Of a DNA stretch of 40,095 bases, positions 1 to 6,546 are shown in pieces (within the stretch, counting starts at the first letter, position 1; each line of letters begins with the position of its first letter). The DNA comes from JAPLVB01 sp964353635 (GTDB taxonomy: Archaea; Aenigmatarchaeota; Aenigmatarchaeia; QMZP01), in contig CAYGVS010000008.1 of assembly GCA_964353635.1 (NCBI GenBank), forward strand, positions 1 to 40,095, in the 5' to 3' direction. A program made the position numbers and the translations under genes. A model generated the notes under the pieces. That model was not told the origin of the DNA, did not search any database, and saw nothing but the letters and a program-made list of their open reading frames with translations.

Positions 1-43
1 ATTCAGGGATCGCGGACATAAATACCTGTGCAGGGATATCCTG

Positions 44-397
44 GTGGGCATCGCCTCTGTCGCAATCGGGATTGCGGCGATATCCCTCACTCTCTCAGCC
101 CGGAGAAGGATGAGCAATCCCAGGCTCCTGGGATACATGAGGTCCGTGATCCTTGCCACCACAAGCCTGACCGCATTCTCCGTCTTGCACACGGCCAAAG
201 AGGCTTTCGGGCTCGATGTTTACGGGGCAGTGATAGAGGTTCCGGAGCAGTTGTTCATCCTCCTTGCCAATGCCCTTTTCCTGTATGGTGCCTGGCTGAT
301 TCTCAGGATGAGCAGGGAGTATGGATTCAGGGAGCAGGGCAAGAGGATGGCCGCAGAGGCGGGAAAGGATGCGCCCGGGAAGAAGCCGGGAAAGTAG
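44..397 (+). CDS. small membrane protein, 5' end uncertain
   Basis: I do not recognise the family. The protein is about 117 residues from a GTG start, with three hydrophobic segments (about 1-19, 33-52 and 68-87) and a basic, lysine-rich tail, which suggests a three-helix membrane protein with a cytoplasmic C-terminus. The frame stays open to the left edge of the window, so the real start may lie outside it. An ATAAATA stretch at about 18-24 could be a TATA box that would favour a start near 44. The next gene on the same strand starts 76 bases downstream behind its own promoter. Confidence 0.55.
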   Translation: MGIASVAIGIAAISLTLSARRRMSNPRLLGYMRSVILATTSLTAFSVLHTAKEAFGLDVYGAVIEVPEQLFILLANALFLYGAWLILRMSREYGFREQGKRMAAEAGKDAPGKKPGK

Positions 398-473
398 GCC
401 GTTTCTGCGGTTTCAGGCGTATGCCGTTTATATAGCCTCAATACAACGTTTATGCTTAACTAGGAGGTAAAGC

Positions 474-788
474 ATGACTGAAGGAACAGTGAAATTTTTC
501 GATTCTGGAAAACATTTTGGATTCATAAACGGCGACGACGGGAAGAGCTACTATTTTCACGAAACGCAGGTGGAACATGGGGCGAGGCTCACCGACGGCG
601 ACAGGGTCTCATTCACCGCCGTCCAAGGCGACAGGGGCCCTAAGGCCGAGAAGGTGAAGAAGGCCACGGCAGAAGCCAAGGGCTCAGATTCCGAAGAGAG
701 TGAAGAGAGCGCAGAATCCGACAGCGAAGCGTCCGAAGAAGAGCTCGAATCCGAGATTGCAGAAGCGGAAGAAGAAGAGACTGGATAA
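474..788 (+). CDS. cold-shock-domain protein with acidic tail
   Basis: Residues 1-62 form a cold-shock OB fold: the start TEGTVKFFDSGKHFGFI carries the RNP1-like KHFGFI, and YYFH is the RNP2-like strand, the aromatic residues that bind single-stranded RNA or DNA. Residues 63-104 are a low-complexity Glu/Ser tail that is not part of the bacterial Csp family and makes the protein longer than the usual 65-70 residues. A TATA-like TTTATATAG lies at 427-435 and a strong Shine-Dalgarno GGAGGT lies 6 bases before the ATG, so the start is secure. It probably acts as a nucleic-acid chaperone. The acidic tail may serve autoinhibition or partner binding, which is inference. Confidence 0.9.
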   Translation: MTEGTVKFFDSGKHFGFINGDDGKSYYFHETQVEHGARLTDGDRVSFTAVQGDRGPKAEKVKKATAEAKGSDSEESEESAESDSEASEEELESEIAEAEEEETG

Positions 789-842
789 GCCAAAGGGGCT
801 CTTGATAAAAAGCCTAGCCAGTCCCAGGGCTCTAAGGCACTC

Positions 843-905
843 TCACCCAAAAACAAACACTTCCTCAATGCTTTTCGCCTTGAGCGCCTTGGCCACATCA
901 CACAC
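843..905 (-). pseudogene. HTH-regulator gene fragment A (C-terminal end only)
   Basis: The minus strand encodes only the last 20 or so residues, ending VAKALKAKSIEEVFVFG then TGA. This is the same C-terminus as the fragments at 3065-3197, 4078-4216 and 5513-5699. The similarity begins abruptly just before the Asp-Val-Ala and ends at the stop codon. No start codon or promoter is attached. It fills the gap between the cold-shock gene and a convergent hypothetical. Confidence 0.7.
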
Positions 906-913
906 CATTCTCA

Positions 914-1270
914 TTATTCCTTGACCTCATGCCCGTGTATGTATGGTGTGTCATGTGGATAATTGTCTATCTTCTTCGGGTCTTTGCATTTCAGGTTCTT
1001 GATCATCCTGAGCCACATCTCGTCTCCTTTTGCGGCCTTTTCCCTGAAATATTCTATGCTCTCATTATCAAGTTTCTTCCCGTCTCTCCATGTCCCGCGC
1101 TTGAGCGCGTCCCTTGCATCCTTCTTGTCAGACTCAAGCATATGCTTCGCATCAGCAAGCAGCTCAAGCCTGAGCTTCTCCCACTCCCTGAAAGCACCGG
1201 CATAAGTCTTGTGAATGCTCCTTATCGAATTGTGCTCCGGACCGTGGTCACCAATTATAAACACCTTCAT
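914..1270 (-). CDS. hypothetical protein, last gene of the DUF4065-like/PIN operon
   Basis: An unrecognised soluble protein of 118 residues, rich in Lys, Asp and Glu. It opens with the short strand MKVFIIGDHG followed by predicted helices (about 15-95). It starts 9 bases after the stop of the upstream PIN-domain gene on the same strand, so it is probably the third gene of that operon (order of transcription: 1864-2736, 1280-1864, 914-1270). An accessory role in the toxin-antitoxin-like unit is possible, but nothing in the protein shows it. The ATG at 1270 is preceded by a GGTGATGG-type ribosome site. Confidence 0.7.
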   Translation of the reverse strand: MKVFIIGDHGPEHNSIRSIHKTYAGAFREWEKLRLELLADAKHMLESDKKDARDALKRGTWRDGKKLDNESIEYFREKAAKGDEMWLRMIKNLKCKDPKKIDNYPHDTPYIHGHEVKE

Positions 1271-1279
1271 TCCATCACC

Positions 1280-1864
1280 TCACAGGCTTTCTATCTCTAT
1301 CCCGAATCTCTCCCTTATCTCCTGCGAGAATTCCGTGAAATGGGAATCATCCGTGAGCAGGATGACCCTCTTGTTTTCAGACTCCTTGATATGAATGCAT
1401 TCCGCAAGCAGATTCATGTCGTTGGGAGATGGCAGAAGGTATTTGCTTTCCTTCCTTTCCTGTATTTTCTCGAGCATGCCTTTTGTTTCGGGGCTGGTGT
1501 AGAATGAGAGGATGCTGTCATATGCGCCCTTTATTTGCCCTAGGCTTATCTCGTAATGCGGCGCCAGTTTCGAGAATATCTCGTTCCTCCTTGAAATGAT
1601 CTGATTTATCAGAAGCCTTTTCTGGTCATAGTTCAGGAAGCCGCATTTCCTGTCTATAATCATCCATATCTTTCTGTTTCCAGACTCCTCTATCACGGTT
1701 CCCGTGATTCTCACAGGAATGCCTTTCTGCCTGTAGCCGCTCACCTTCTCATGCGCCGCGGATACCCTGGAATCCATGCTCTCCAGGGAGAAGATGCCTC
1801 CGCCCTTCTTTATCCTGGCAGCTTTCATTGACAGGAAAATAAGGGCGTTGGTATCACAGATCAC
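1280..1864 (-). CDS. PIN-domain ribonuclease-like protein
   Basis: Of 194 residues, the N-terminal CDTNALIFL gives the first metal-binding Asp of a PIN nuclease. Acidic residues follow in VIEESGN, PSPNDMNLLAE and the late LLTDDSHF, which is the usual order of PIN carboxylates. The protein is longer than a typical VapC (130-140 residues), with extra helices at about 70-130. The start is GTG and shares one base with the TAG stop of the upstream gene (TAGTG), which implies translational coupling. The partner upstream is DUF4065-like rather than AbrB, so this is probably the RNA-cleaving effector of a toxin-antitoxin-like pair. RNase activity is inferred from the fold only. Confidence 0.75.
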   Translation of the reverse strand: MICDTNALIFLSMKAARIKKGGGIFSLESMDSRVSAAHEKVSGYRQKGIPVRITGTVIEESGNRKIWMIIDRKCGFLNYDQKRLLINQIISRRNEIFSKLAPHYEISLGQIKGAYDSILSFYTSPETKGMLEKIQERKESKYLLPSPNDMNLLAECIHIKESENKRVILLTDDSHFTEFSQEIRERFGIEIESL

Positions 1865-2736
1865 TAATGCTTCTTTGCTGTTATCCGTAGCTTATCACCC
1901 GTCTCGAACTCTAAATCGTCCAGATCCACATCCTCATTGTATGTGGAAGGCAGTATCCTGTATTTCTCCCCGAGGTACTGTATGAAATCGTATAGCTCTT
2001 CTATATCCTCTGTCTTCTGGCAACCCGAAGTTTCAGGGCATGGTGAGAAGGAGAGTGTCTCCCTCTTGAGGTAATTTACCACTTCTTCAAGAAAGCTTGT
2101 CAGGACGTTGTATTGAGTTATATCAAGGTCGTCAAACCTCTTCTTACCGAGCATGATAATGGAATGGTCGATAAGCGCCAATGATGTGAAGACGTGGTAA
2201 CAATAATTCTTCTGGTAGTGCGCTTCCCAGAGCGGCCTCAGCCTGAAGAGCTCCTCTCTTATCTCCATCCTCTTCCTCTCGAGCTCCGGCCTTTCAAGGT
2301 TGAACCTCTCATATACGATGCTCACGGTCTTCTTCCAGTCCTCGCCCTTGTACTTCCTGACAACGCACTCTATCCTCTTCAGGTTGTTCTGGCCGATGCT
2401 CCTCAAGAGCGTCCTCGTAACATATTCTTCTCCCTTCTTCGTGATGCTGAATATGCTGTATGACCTTTCTGGCTTGCTGATGCACCTGACGCTTATGTAG
2501 CCCTCGTTCTCCAGGCTGAGGTAGTCTAACTTTATCTCAGGCTCATAAGGCCCATATTCATGCTTGGTGAAGTTGTAAGGCATCTTCACCTTCCCCTCTG
2601 ACATCACAAGAAACAGGATTTTCTGCAGCCTTATGTGCAACGCCATCTCCCCTGCGTAATGGAGCGCCAGGAGGATGGGCCACCCTCTCATCAGCTTCTC
2701 TTTCTTGGGGCTCATGCATATCCTTTCCCTTGGCAT
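1864..2736 (-). CDS. DUF4065/Panacea-like (YwgA-like) regulator, putative antitoxin
   Basis: Residues 15-85 carry the pattern LLALHYAGEM - RLQKILFLV - YNFTKHEYGPYEPEI - YLSLENEGYIS. I recognise this as a winged-helix domain of the DUF4065 (Panacea/SocA) or YwgA type: a helix with LQK, a Y..YGP turn, and a second-helix and wing signature. The rest (to residue 290) is predominantly helical and unfamiliar. Panacea domains are known as antitoxin modules paired with many toxins, and here the next gene is a PIN nuclease starting on the stop codon. The ATG at 2736 lies about 20 nt from a minus-strand TATA (CTTTATATTTAAG, 2752-2764). Assignment between DUF4065 and YwgA is uncertain. Confidence 0.65.
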   Translation of the reverse strand: MPRERICMSPKKEKLMRGWPILLALHYAGEMALHIRLQKILFLVMSEGKVKMPYNFTKHEYGPYEPEIKLDYLSLENEGYISVRCISKPERSYSIFSITKKGEEYVTRTLLRSIGQNNLKRIECVVRKYKGEDWKKTVSIVYERFNLERPELERKRMEIREELFRLRPLWEAHYQKNYCYHVFTSLALIDHSIIMLGKKRFDDLDITQYNVLTSFLEEVVNYLKRETLSFSPCPETSGCQKTEDIEELYDFIQYLGEKYRILPSTYNEDVDLDDLEFETGDKLRITAKKH

Positions 2737-2751
2737 CTTAAAAGCCTAAAC

Positions 2752-2784
2752 TTAAATATAAAGGTTAACTTATATTATATAAGT
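2752..2784. promoter_or_regulatory. divergent promoter with 17-bp palindrome
   Basis: Between the leftward DUF4065-like operon and the rightward HTH gene lies a perfect palindrome at 2768-2784 (arms ACTTATAT and ATATAAGT around one T). It overlaps the probable TATA box of the HTH gene. A second TATA for the leftward operon is at 2752-2764. The layout suggests an operator that can shut both promoters. The bound protein is not known; the divergent HTH protein is the obvious candidate. Confidence 0.5.
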
Positions 2785-2809
2785 CAAATATGATATTAAT
2801 AAAGAAGGC

Positions 2810-3055
2810 ATGCACATGAAAGAGATAATCACAACAGACGAAGGGAAGATCATGATGCTCAGGGCCCTGGGCTTCTCCCAGAAAGAGATAGCAGACAGAC
2901 TCGGAGTTTCCCAGCCTGCTGTTTCCCAGCGCCTGGAGTTCATAAAGCGCCGTTCCCAGAAGGAGAATCCCGACCGCCTGTTCTGGTCCCTCCTGCTGGG
3001 CCCCGGAGCCTCCTGGCTTTTCGTGAATCTGCTGAAGACCCTAGGAGAGGAATAA
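2810..3055 (+). CDS. small HTH protein with hydrophobic tail
   Basis: Eighty-one residues. Positions 15-45 form a clear helix-turn-helix of the sigma-factor/resolvase type (ALGFSQKEIADRLGVSQPAV then SQRLEFIKRR). Positions 55-75 are a hydrophobic stretch (LFWSLLLGPGASWLFVNLL) that could be a membrane anchor, so this may be a membrane-tethered DNA-binding protein. Two in-frame ATGs lie at 2810 and 2816. The palindrome at 2768-2784 lies in its promoter, consistent with autoregulation. It is divergent from the DUF4065-like/PIN operon. Confidence 0.75.
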   Translation: MHMKEIITTDEGKIMMLRALGFSQKEIADRLGVSQPAVSQRLEFIKRRSQKENPDRLFWSLLLGPGASWLFVNLLKTLGEE

Positions 3056-3064
3056 TCCTTTCCC

Positions 3065-3197
3065 TCACCCAAAAACAAAAACCTCTTCTATACTCCCCGC
3101 CTTCAGCGCCATGGCCACGCCATGCGCAAGCTGGATTCTGGCCACCCTTCTCAAGAAACACAATGGTCTCCCTCCTCACTCCCACCTTCTTGGCCAG
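3065..3197 (-). pseudogene. HTH-regulator gene fragment B (frameshifted)
   Basis: The minus strand reads LAKKVGVRRETIVFLEKG followed by GQNPA, then shifts frame into a C-terminus that again ends in EEVFVFG and TGA. This is the second half of a small Cro/C1-type regulator. Near the frame change the DNA is identical to copies C and D (GGTGGCCAGAATCCAGC), so the same deletion was already present when the copies arose. Upstream of LAKK the similarity stops and the N-terminal helices and start are missing. Confidence 0.75.
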
Positions 3198-3208
3198 ATT
3201 TCTTGCCT

Positions 3209-3225
3209 GACAGCCTGGGGCTGTC
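3209..3225. other. 7-bp hairpin
   Basis: A perfect stem GACAGCC/GGCTGTC with a three-base loop, lying between fragment B and the GC-rich repeat. It could be a relic or an RNA hairpin. No U-run follows on either strand, so I do not call it a terminator. Confidence 0.4.
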
Positions 3226-3252
3226 GATCTCCTGACGGTTACTCTTAGAGAG

Positions 3253-3289
3253 CGGGCCACGGAAGCTCCCGCGTTCCCGGCCCGGACCC
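3253..3289. repeat. GC-rich hairpin repeat, copy 1
   Basis: Arms CGGGCC (3253-3258) and GGCCCG (3279-3284) are separated by 20 bases, followed by GACCC and, shortly after, ATGAAAAGGAT. The same arrangement with the same arm spacing occurs at 5421-5457. Of the bases between the arms, CG, AGCT and CGCGT/CGCG are shared. On the minus strand both copies stay open in one frame and encode similar peptides (VRA..A.A.VAR), so this may be a degraded coding segment rather than a pure DNA repeat. Confidence 0.5.
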
Positions 3290-3375
3290 ATGAAAAGGAT
3301 AGCAAGAAAGGATGGCTGCGGAGAGGGATGCAAGCTGGCGCTCAGGGATGGATGGAATGGGGCTTTCCATTTAAC

Positions 3376-3774
3376 CTATGGTTTATTCCTCATGAATTCA
3401 TCTGCGGACAGTATCTTTATCCCTTTGAATTCCTTCAGGACTAGAAGGTGGTTGTCCCCTGTGACTATGCAATCAGCCTTTCCGTCAAACGCTGTTTCCA
3501 GGATCTTGTTGTCCTTCGGGTCAGCGGAAACGGAGAACGTGCTTATTTTGGATACCATATGGAAATGCGCGGATATTATGTCCATGAAAAGGCGGATATC
3601 GCAGTCGGGGAATCCGAACTTGTTCCTAAGCCTGTCAGCAAGCTCCTCCAGTATCTCGGTGGATGTGACAATGGTGTACTTCCCCTCTATCCCTCCCTTT
3701 ATCACTTCGTAGGGTTTGCTCCTCCAAAATATAGCGGATATGAGGATGTTCGTATCGGGAACTACCCTAATCAT
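3376..3774 (-). CDS. PIN-domain toxin of a VapBC-type pair
   Basis: The 132-residue protein matches the PIN family of putative toxins related to COG1569: VVPDTNILISAIF (first Asp), EILEELADRLRNKF (Glu), SADPKDNKILETA (third acidic site) and VTGDNHLLVL (fourth). The expected reaction is Mg-dependent endoribonuclease cleavage of RNA. Its start lies inside the last codons of the AbrB-type gene (8-base overlap), the usual antitoxin-first order with coupled translation. Length and all four acidic positions are intact, so it should be active. Confidence 0.9.
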   Translation of the reverse strand: MIRVVPDTNILISAIFWRSKPYEVIKGGIEGKYTIVTSTEILEELADRLRNKFGFPDCDIRLFMDIISAHFHMVSKISTFSVSADPKDNKILETAFDGKADCIVTGDNHLLVLKEFKGIKILSADEFMRNKP

Positions 3775-4009
3775 CTTCCAACACGTCCTTCTCCTTTATT
3801 CCCTTCTGCTTCGCAAACCTTGTCCCTGATTCAACAAGCCTCTCGAAGTCCTTCACAGTTGGGATCTCAAGCCTCTTGAATATTATCATGCCGTCGCTTC
3901 CATAAACTGCGAATTTCATGCCTTCCTTCACTCCGAGCTTCTCCCTTATCTCATGCGGGATCACAACCTGGCCTTTCTGGGACACTGTGGTTATCTCTAC
4001 CTGGCTCAT
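3767..4009 (-). CDS. AbrB/SpoVT-type antitoxin (VapB-like)
   Basis: Residues 3-48 are a swapped-hairpin AbrB domain: ITTVSQKGQVVIPHEIREKL, then GVKEGMKFAVYG. The remaining 30 residues (KDFERLVESGTRFAKQKG) are the charged helix that wraps the toxin in this class. It precedes and overlaps the PIN toxin gene. The ATG at 4009 follows a GAGGTGAT ribosome site. A 7-bp inverted repeat between its TATA box and the start (4027-4051) is the likely operator for autoregulation by the complex. Confidence 0.92.
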   Translation of the reverse strand: MSQVEITTVSQKGQVVIPHEIREKLGVKEGMKFAVYGSDGMIIFKRLEIPTVKDFERLVESGTRFAKQKGIKEKDVLEDD

Positions 4010-4026
4010 GTTATCACCTCAACCTC

Positions 4027-4060
4027 AGTAAGATAGTTTTACTTTCTTACTTTATAAAGC
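4027..4060 (-). promoter_or_regulatory. promoter and operator of the VapBC-type pair
   Basis: A minus-strand TATA box CTTTATAAAG (4050-4059) is followed by an inverted repeat whose arms are AGTAAGA (4027-4033) and TCTTACT (4045-4051). The arms cover the space between TATA box and expected transcription start, where a bound antitoxin complex would block initiation. Confidence 0.55.
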
Positions 4061-4077
4061 TTTGCACGAATTTCCGC

Positions 4078-4216
4078 TCACCCAAAAACAAACACTTCCT
4101 CTATACTCTTTGCCCCCAGGGCCTTCGCCACGCCATGCGCCAGCTGGATTCTGGCCACCCTTCTCCAGAAACACAATGGCCTCCCTCCTAACACCCACCT
4201 TCCGCGCCAGTTCCTC
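4078..4216 (-). pseudogene. HTH-regulator gene fragment C (frameshifted)
   Basis: The minus strand reads EELARKVGVRREAIVFLEKG, then GQNPA, then changes frame to LAHGVAKALGAKSIEEVFVFG and TGA. It begins at the Glu-Glu-Leu of the first HTH helix and lacks everything upstream. The deletion and the bases around it match copies B and D. It lies between the VapBC-type promoter and the MNT promoter and has no start of its own. Confidence 0.78.
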
Positions 4217-4232
4217 CTTCCATGAGAACGAA

Positions 4233-4292
4233 AGCTTATATATTAATTATCCTAAAAATAGGATTATACAATCCTAAATATAGGATATATTT
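4233..4292 (+). promoter_or_regulatory. double operator and promoter of the MNT/HEPN pair
   Basis: Two 16-bp palindromes, 4249-4264 (ATCCTAAAAATAGGAT) and 4271-4286 (ATCCTAAATATAGGAT), differ at two central positions. They are 22 bp apart centre to centre, two turns of B-DNA, so two dimers would bind the same face. A TATA-like CTTATATATT precedes them and a second, GGATATATTT (4283-4292), overlaps the right-hand site, about 25 bases from the ATG at 4316. The winged-helix part of the downstream protein is the natural ligand. Confidence 0.65.
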
Positions 4293-4315
4293 CACCAAAC
4301 GGTTACGGATTAGAT

Positions 4316-4936
4316 ATGCTGAAGAAAGAGTATCAGATAATAGGGAGCTTCCTCAAGGAGCCCTGGAAAATGCATTCCTTTAAGGAAATCAAGAATCTTT
4401 CAGGGAAGAAATCTGAAAGCTACGTTTACGATACCCTCAAGATGTTCGTAAAGGAAGGGGTGCTCATAGAGAAGAAGGCGGGGAATGTCACCCTTTATTC
4501 CCTCAACCTAAGCCACCTGAAAGCCCAGAGCTATGCGGGCTTCGCTTCCGAGTTCGAGGGATGGAGGAGCAGTCATATCCCTTATCCTGACTTCCAGAGG
4601 ATATTCTCAGAAACGCCTTTGGCTTTCTTCACGCTTCTTGTCACAGGCAGCTACGCAAGAGGCGCGCAAAGGAAGGGCTCTGACCTCGACATGGCCGTGA
4701 TATGCGAAGACTCCTCAGATCCCAAGAGGGTCATGGCCGAACTCCACCATCAATGCGAGATGAACATCCCGAAAATCCACCTTTTCGTGTTCAGGAGATC
4801 CGAGTTCATATCCATGCTCATGGACAAGAAAGCCAATTACGGGAAAGAAGCCTGCAAGAGCAATATTGTCCTTGCGGGCGGACAGGAATATTACAGGATG
4901 CTGGGGGAGGCGATTTCACATGGATTCAATGGTTGA
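4316..4936 (+). CDS. winged-helix + minimal nucleotidyltransferase (MntA-like antitoxin)
   Basis: Residues 1-72 form a winged helix (SFKEIKNLSGKKSESYVYDT then LKMFVKEGVLIEKK). Residues 95-190 form a minimal nucleotidyltransferase domain with LLVTGSYARGAQRKGSDLDM, the GS-x10-DxD signature that binds Mg-ATP. In HEPN/MNT pairs the MNT protein is the antitoxin and, where studied, transfers AMP to a tyrosine of the HEPN toxin. The fused winged helix replaces the separate regulator of other systems and fits the two operators immediately upstream. It overlaps the HEPN gene by 17 bases. Confidence 0.88.
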   Translation: MLKKEYQIIGSFLKEPWKMHSFKEIKNLSGKKSESYVYDTLKMFVKEGVLIEKKAGNVTLYSLNLSHLKAQSYAGFASEFEGWRSSHIPYPDFQRIFSETPLAFFTLLVTGSYARGAQRKGSDLDMAVICEDSSDPKRVMAELHHQCEMNIPKIHLFVFRRSEFISMLMDKKANYGKEACKSNIVLAGGQEYYRMLGEAISHGFNG

Positions 4937-5399
4937 GATACTGCTTGACAGGGCGAACAACGAGCTTATGGCGGCAGAGTCGCTCAAGAAGCTCAGCGAG
5001 GGCCAGGATTACAAGAGGGAATTCCAGCTTCCGGGAAGCATAACCTTCTACAGCTCCGTCATATCCCATTCATATTACGCGATATTCTATTCGGCAAAAG
5101 CCATCCTGCTGACAAAGAGCATAAGGACATATCCGCCTGAGGTCCACAGGAAGACGTACGAAGCCTTCAAGCAGGCCTTCGTGGACACTGGCGTGCTTGA
5201 TGTCGCTCTCCTGGAGATATACAACAAGCTCGTCGTGAAGGCGGACATGCTCCTCGAGATATTCAGCGACGAGAAGTGGAAGAGGGGCCACTACACATAC
5301 ACCACGATGCCCCAAGCCAATATGGGCCCTGCATCCGATTCACTCACGAACTCCAGGCTGTTCGTATCCAACATCGAGAAGGCCATAAGGGGAGCCTGA
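4920..5399 (+). CDS. HEPN-domain toxin partner (HepT-like)
   Basis: A 159-residue helical protein. SHSYYAIFYSAKAILL (about residues 46-61) is the core HEPN helix, and R-TYPPEV-H about 7-14 residues later fits the R-x4-6-H ribonuclease motif. I chose the ATG at 4920 over the longer frame because it gives the usual short overlap with the MNT gene; an ATG at 4929 is also possible. It is likely an RNase toxin neutralised by the upstream nucleotidyltransferase. Tyrosines flank the active site (in RTYPP, and HYTYT at about residues 123-127) and could be the modified residue, as in HepT/MntA. Confidence 0.85.
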   Translation: MDSMVEILLDRANNELMAAESLKKLSEGQDYKREFQLPGSITFYSSVISHSYYAIFYSAKAILLTKSIRTYPPEVHRKTYEAFKQAFVDTGVLDVALLEIYNKLVVKADMLLEIFSDEKWKRGHYTYTTMPQANMGPASDSLTNSRLFVSNIEKAIRGA

Positions 5400-5420
5400 T
5401 ATCTCTCCATCAAGATAGGG

Positions 5421-5457
5421 CGGGCCTCGACAGCTAACGCGTGTACGGCCCGTACCC
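5421..5457. repeat. GC-rich hairpin repeat, copy 2
   Basis: Arms CGGGCC (5421-5426) and GGCCCG (5447-5452), with the same spacing as the copy at 3253-3289 and the following ACCC also shared. About 20 bases further an ATGAAAAGATG recalls the ATGAAAAGGAT beside copy 1. It sits just past the HEPN stop and before HTH fragment D. Confidence 0.5.
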
Positions 5458-5512
5458 GGGAAATAAATAGCATGAAAAGATGGGCCAGAGGGCGAGGGTC
5501 TGGAACCCGTCC

Positions 5513-5699
5513 CTAACCAAAAACAAAAACCTCTTCTATGCTTTTCGCCCCCAGCGCCCTGGCCACATCATGCGCAAGCTGGATTCTGGCCACCCTTCTC
5601 CAGAAACACAATCGTCTCCCTTCTGACCCCAACCTTCTTGGCCAGCTCCTCCTGCGTCAAATCAAGCCTGGCGCGGAGTTCTTTAATCCGGTTCTTCAG
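5513..5699 (-). pseudogene. HTH-regulator gene fragment D (longest copy, frameshifted)
   Basis: This copy shows the parent gene best. The minus strand reads LKNRIKELRARLDL, TQEELAKKVGVRRETIVF and LEKGGQNPA, then after a frame change LAHDVARALGAKSIEEVF and VFG before TAG. That is a complete Cro/C1-type regulator of about 65 residues of a kind common in archaea, but the initiator is CTG (5697-5699) and about 8 bases are missing between NP and LAHD compared with what the family needs. Copies B and C carry the same lesion. Confidence 0.8.
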
Positions 5700-5782
5700 G
5701 GTGGTAGGGTTAGCATTTCAGAAGCTTTATAAATAAATTATTACTACCAATTGATAGTTACATATGATTTATTGGTGGTAAG

Positions 5783-6379
5783 ATGAAGGAATACAAGAAG
5801 AATGAGCTTCTGATTAAAGCCAGGAGAGATGCAGGACTTACAAGCACGCAAGTTGCAGAAGGGATTGGCATCGCTTATCCGCAGTATAGCGCTTACGAAA
5901 ACGGCAGGCGTTATCCCAGCAAAGAAATGCAGGAGAAGATCTGTGATTTCTTCCATTTAAAAGGGAATCCCCTTGAAGAGTGTGACTTTTTTCCAGAAGA
6001 TATTAAGGATCTTGCCAAGAAACAACGTATTCCAAAGAATGAGCAGCAATTGTCCACCGAAATAATATATCATCCACCCTCAGACATAAGATACCTTTCA
6101 GACTGCACCCCAATCGGCACACCGAAATATTTCTATATTGAAACGGAAGTTATGCGGAGAGAATTATCAGAAAGGACAAGAAAGGTCCTTTCCTCATTGA
6201 CCCCACGGGAGGAACTAGTCCTGAAGATGCGCTTTGGAAAGAATGAGAATACATATGAGGATATTGGAAGTATTTTTAAAGTAACACAAGAGAGGATAAG
6301 GCAGATCGAGGCCAGGGCTCTCGAAAAATTGAGACATTATTCCAGGTTAAAAAAACTTAAGTATTTTCTGAAAGACTAG
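5783..6379 (+). CDS. XRE helix-turn-helix fused to bacterial sigma70 region 4
   Basis: Residues 6-60 are a Cro/C1-type HTH (LLIKARRDAGLTSTQVAEGI, then YSAYENGRRYPS). Residues 125-198 match region 4 of bacterial primary sigma factors almost motif by motif: VLSSLTPREELVLKMRFG, the HTH TYEDIGSIFKVTQERIRQIE, then ARALEKLRHYSR. In bacteria this region recognises the -35 box and touches the RNA polymerase beta flap; regions 1-3 are absent here. Similar XRE-sigma4 proteins occur in bacterial phages and integrative elements. Archaea have no sigma factors, so it is probably acquired and acts as a DNA-binding regulator. The gene is more AT-rich than its surroundings. TATA at 5724-5735, GGTGGT ribosome site before the ATG. 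Confidence 0.88.
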   Translation: MKEYKKNELLIKARRDAGLTSTQVAEGIGIAYPQYSAYENGRRYPSKEMQEKICDFFHLKGNPLEECDFFPEDIKDLAKKQRIPKNEQQLSTEIIYHPPSDIRYLSDCTPIGTPKYFYIETEVMRRELSERTRKVLSSLTPREELVLKMRFGKNENTYEDIGSIFKVTQERIRQIEARALEKLRHYSRLKKLKYFLKD

Positions 6380-6546
6380 GCTTCCAGATGCAGAGAGGAT
6401 AAGAGAGCAGGTCAGATTACGTGGTTATAATTGGTAGGGTGGGGTGAGCGCGTTCCGGAAGGCGGTGGCTTGCCTTGTGGGGGAGGAGCCGAAGCATGAA
6501 TGTGATTGGTGTAGGTGGATTAAAGCTTAACTGACAGTTTCTTTTA

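Noticed and set aside
5513..5699. Fragment D as a functional gene using programmed +1 frameshifting
   Set aside because: A +1 shift at CCA-G would restore the C-terminus, but the start codon is lost and copies B and C with the same lesion lack the N-terminus, so decay is simpler.
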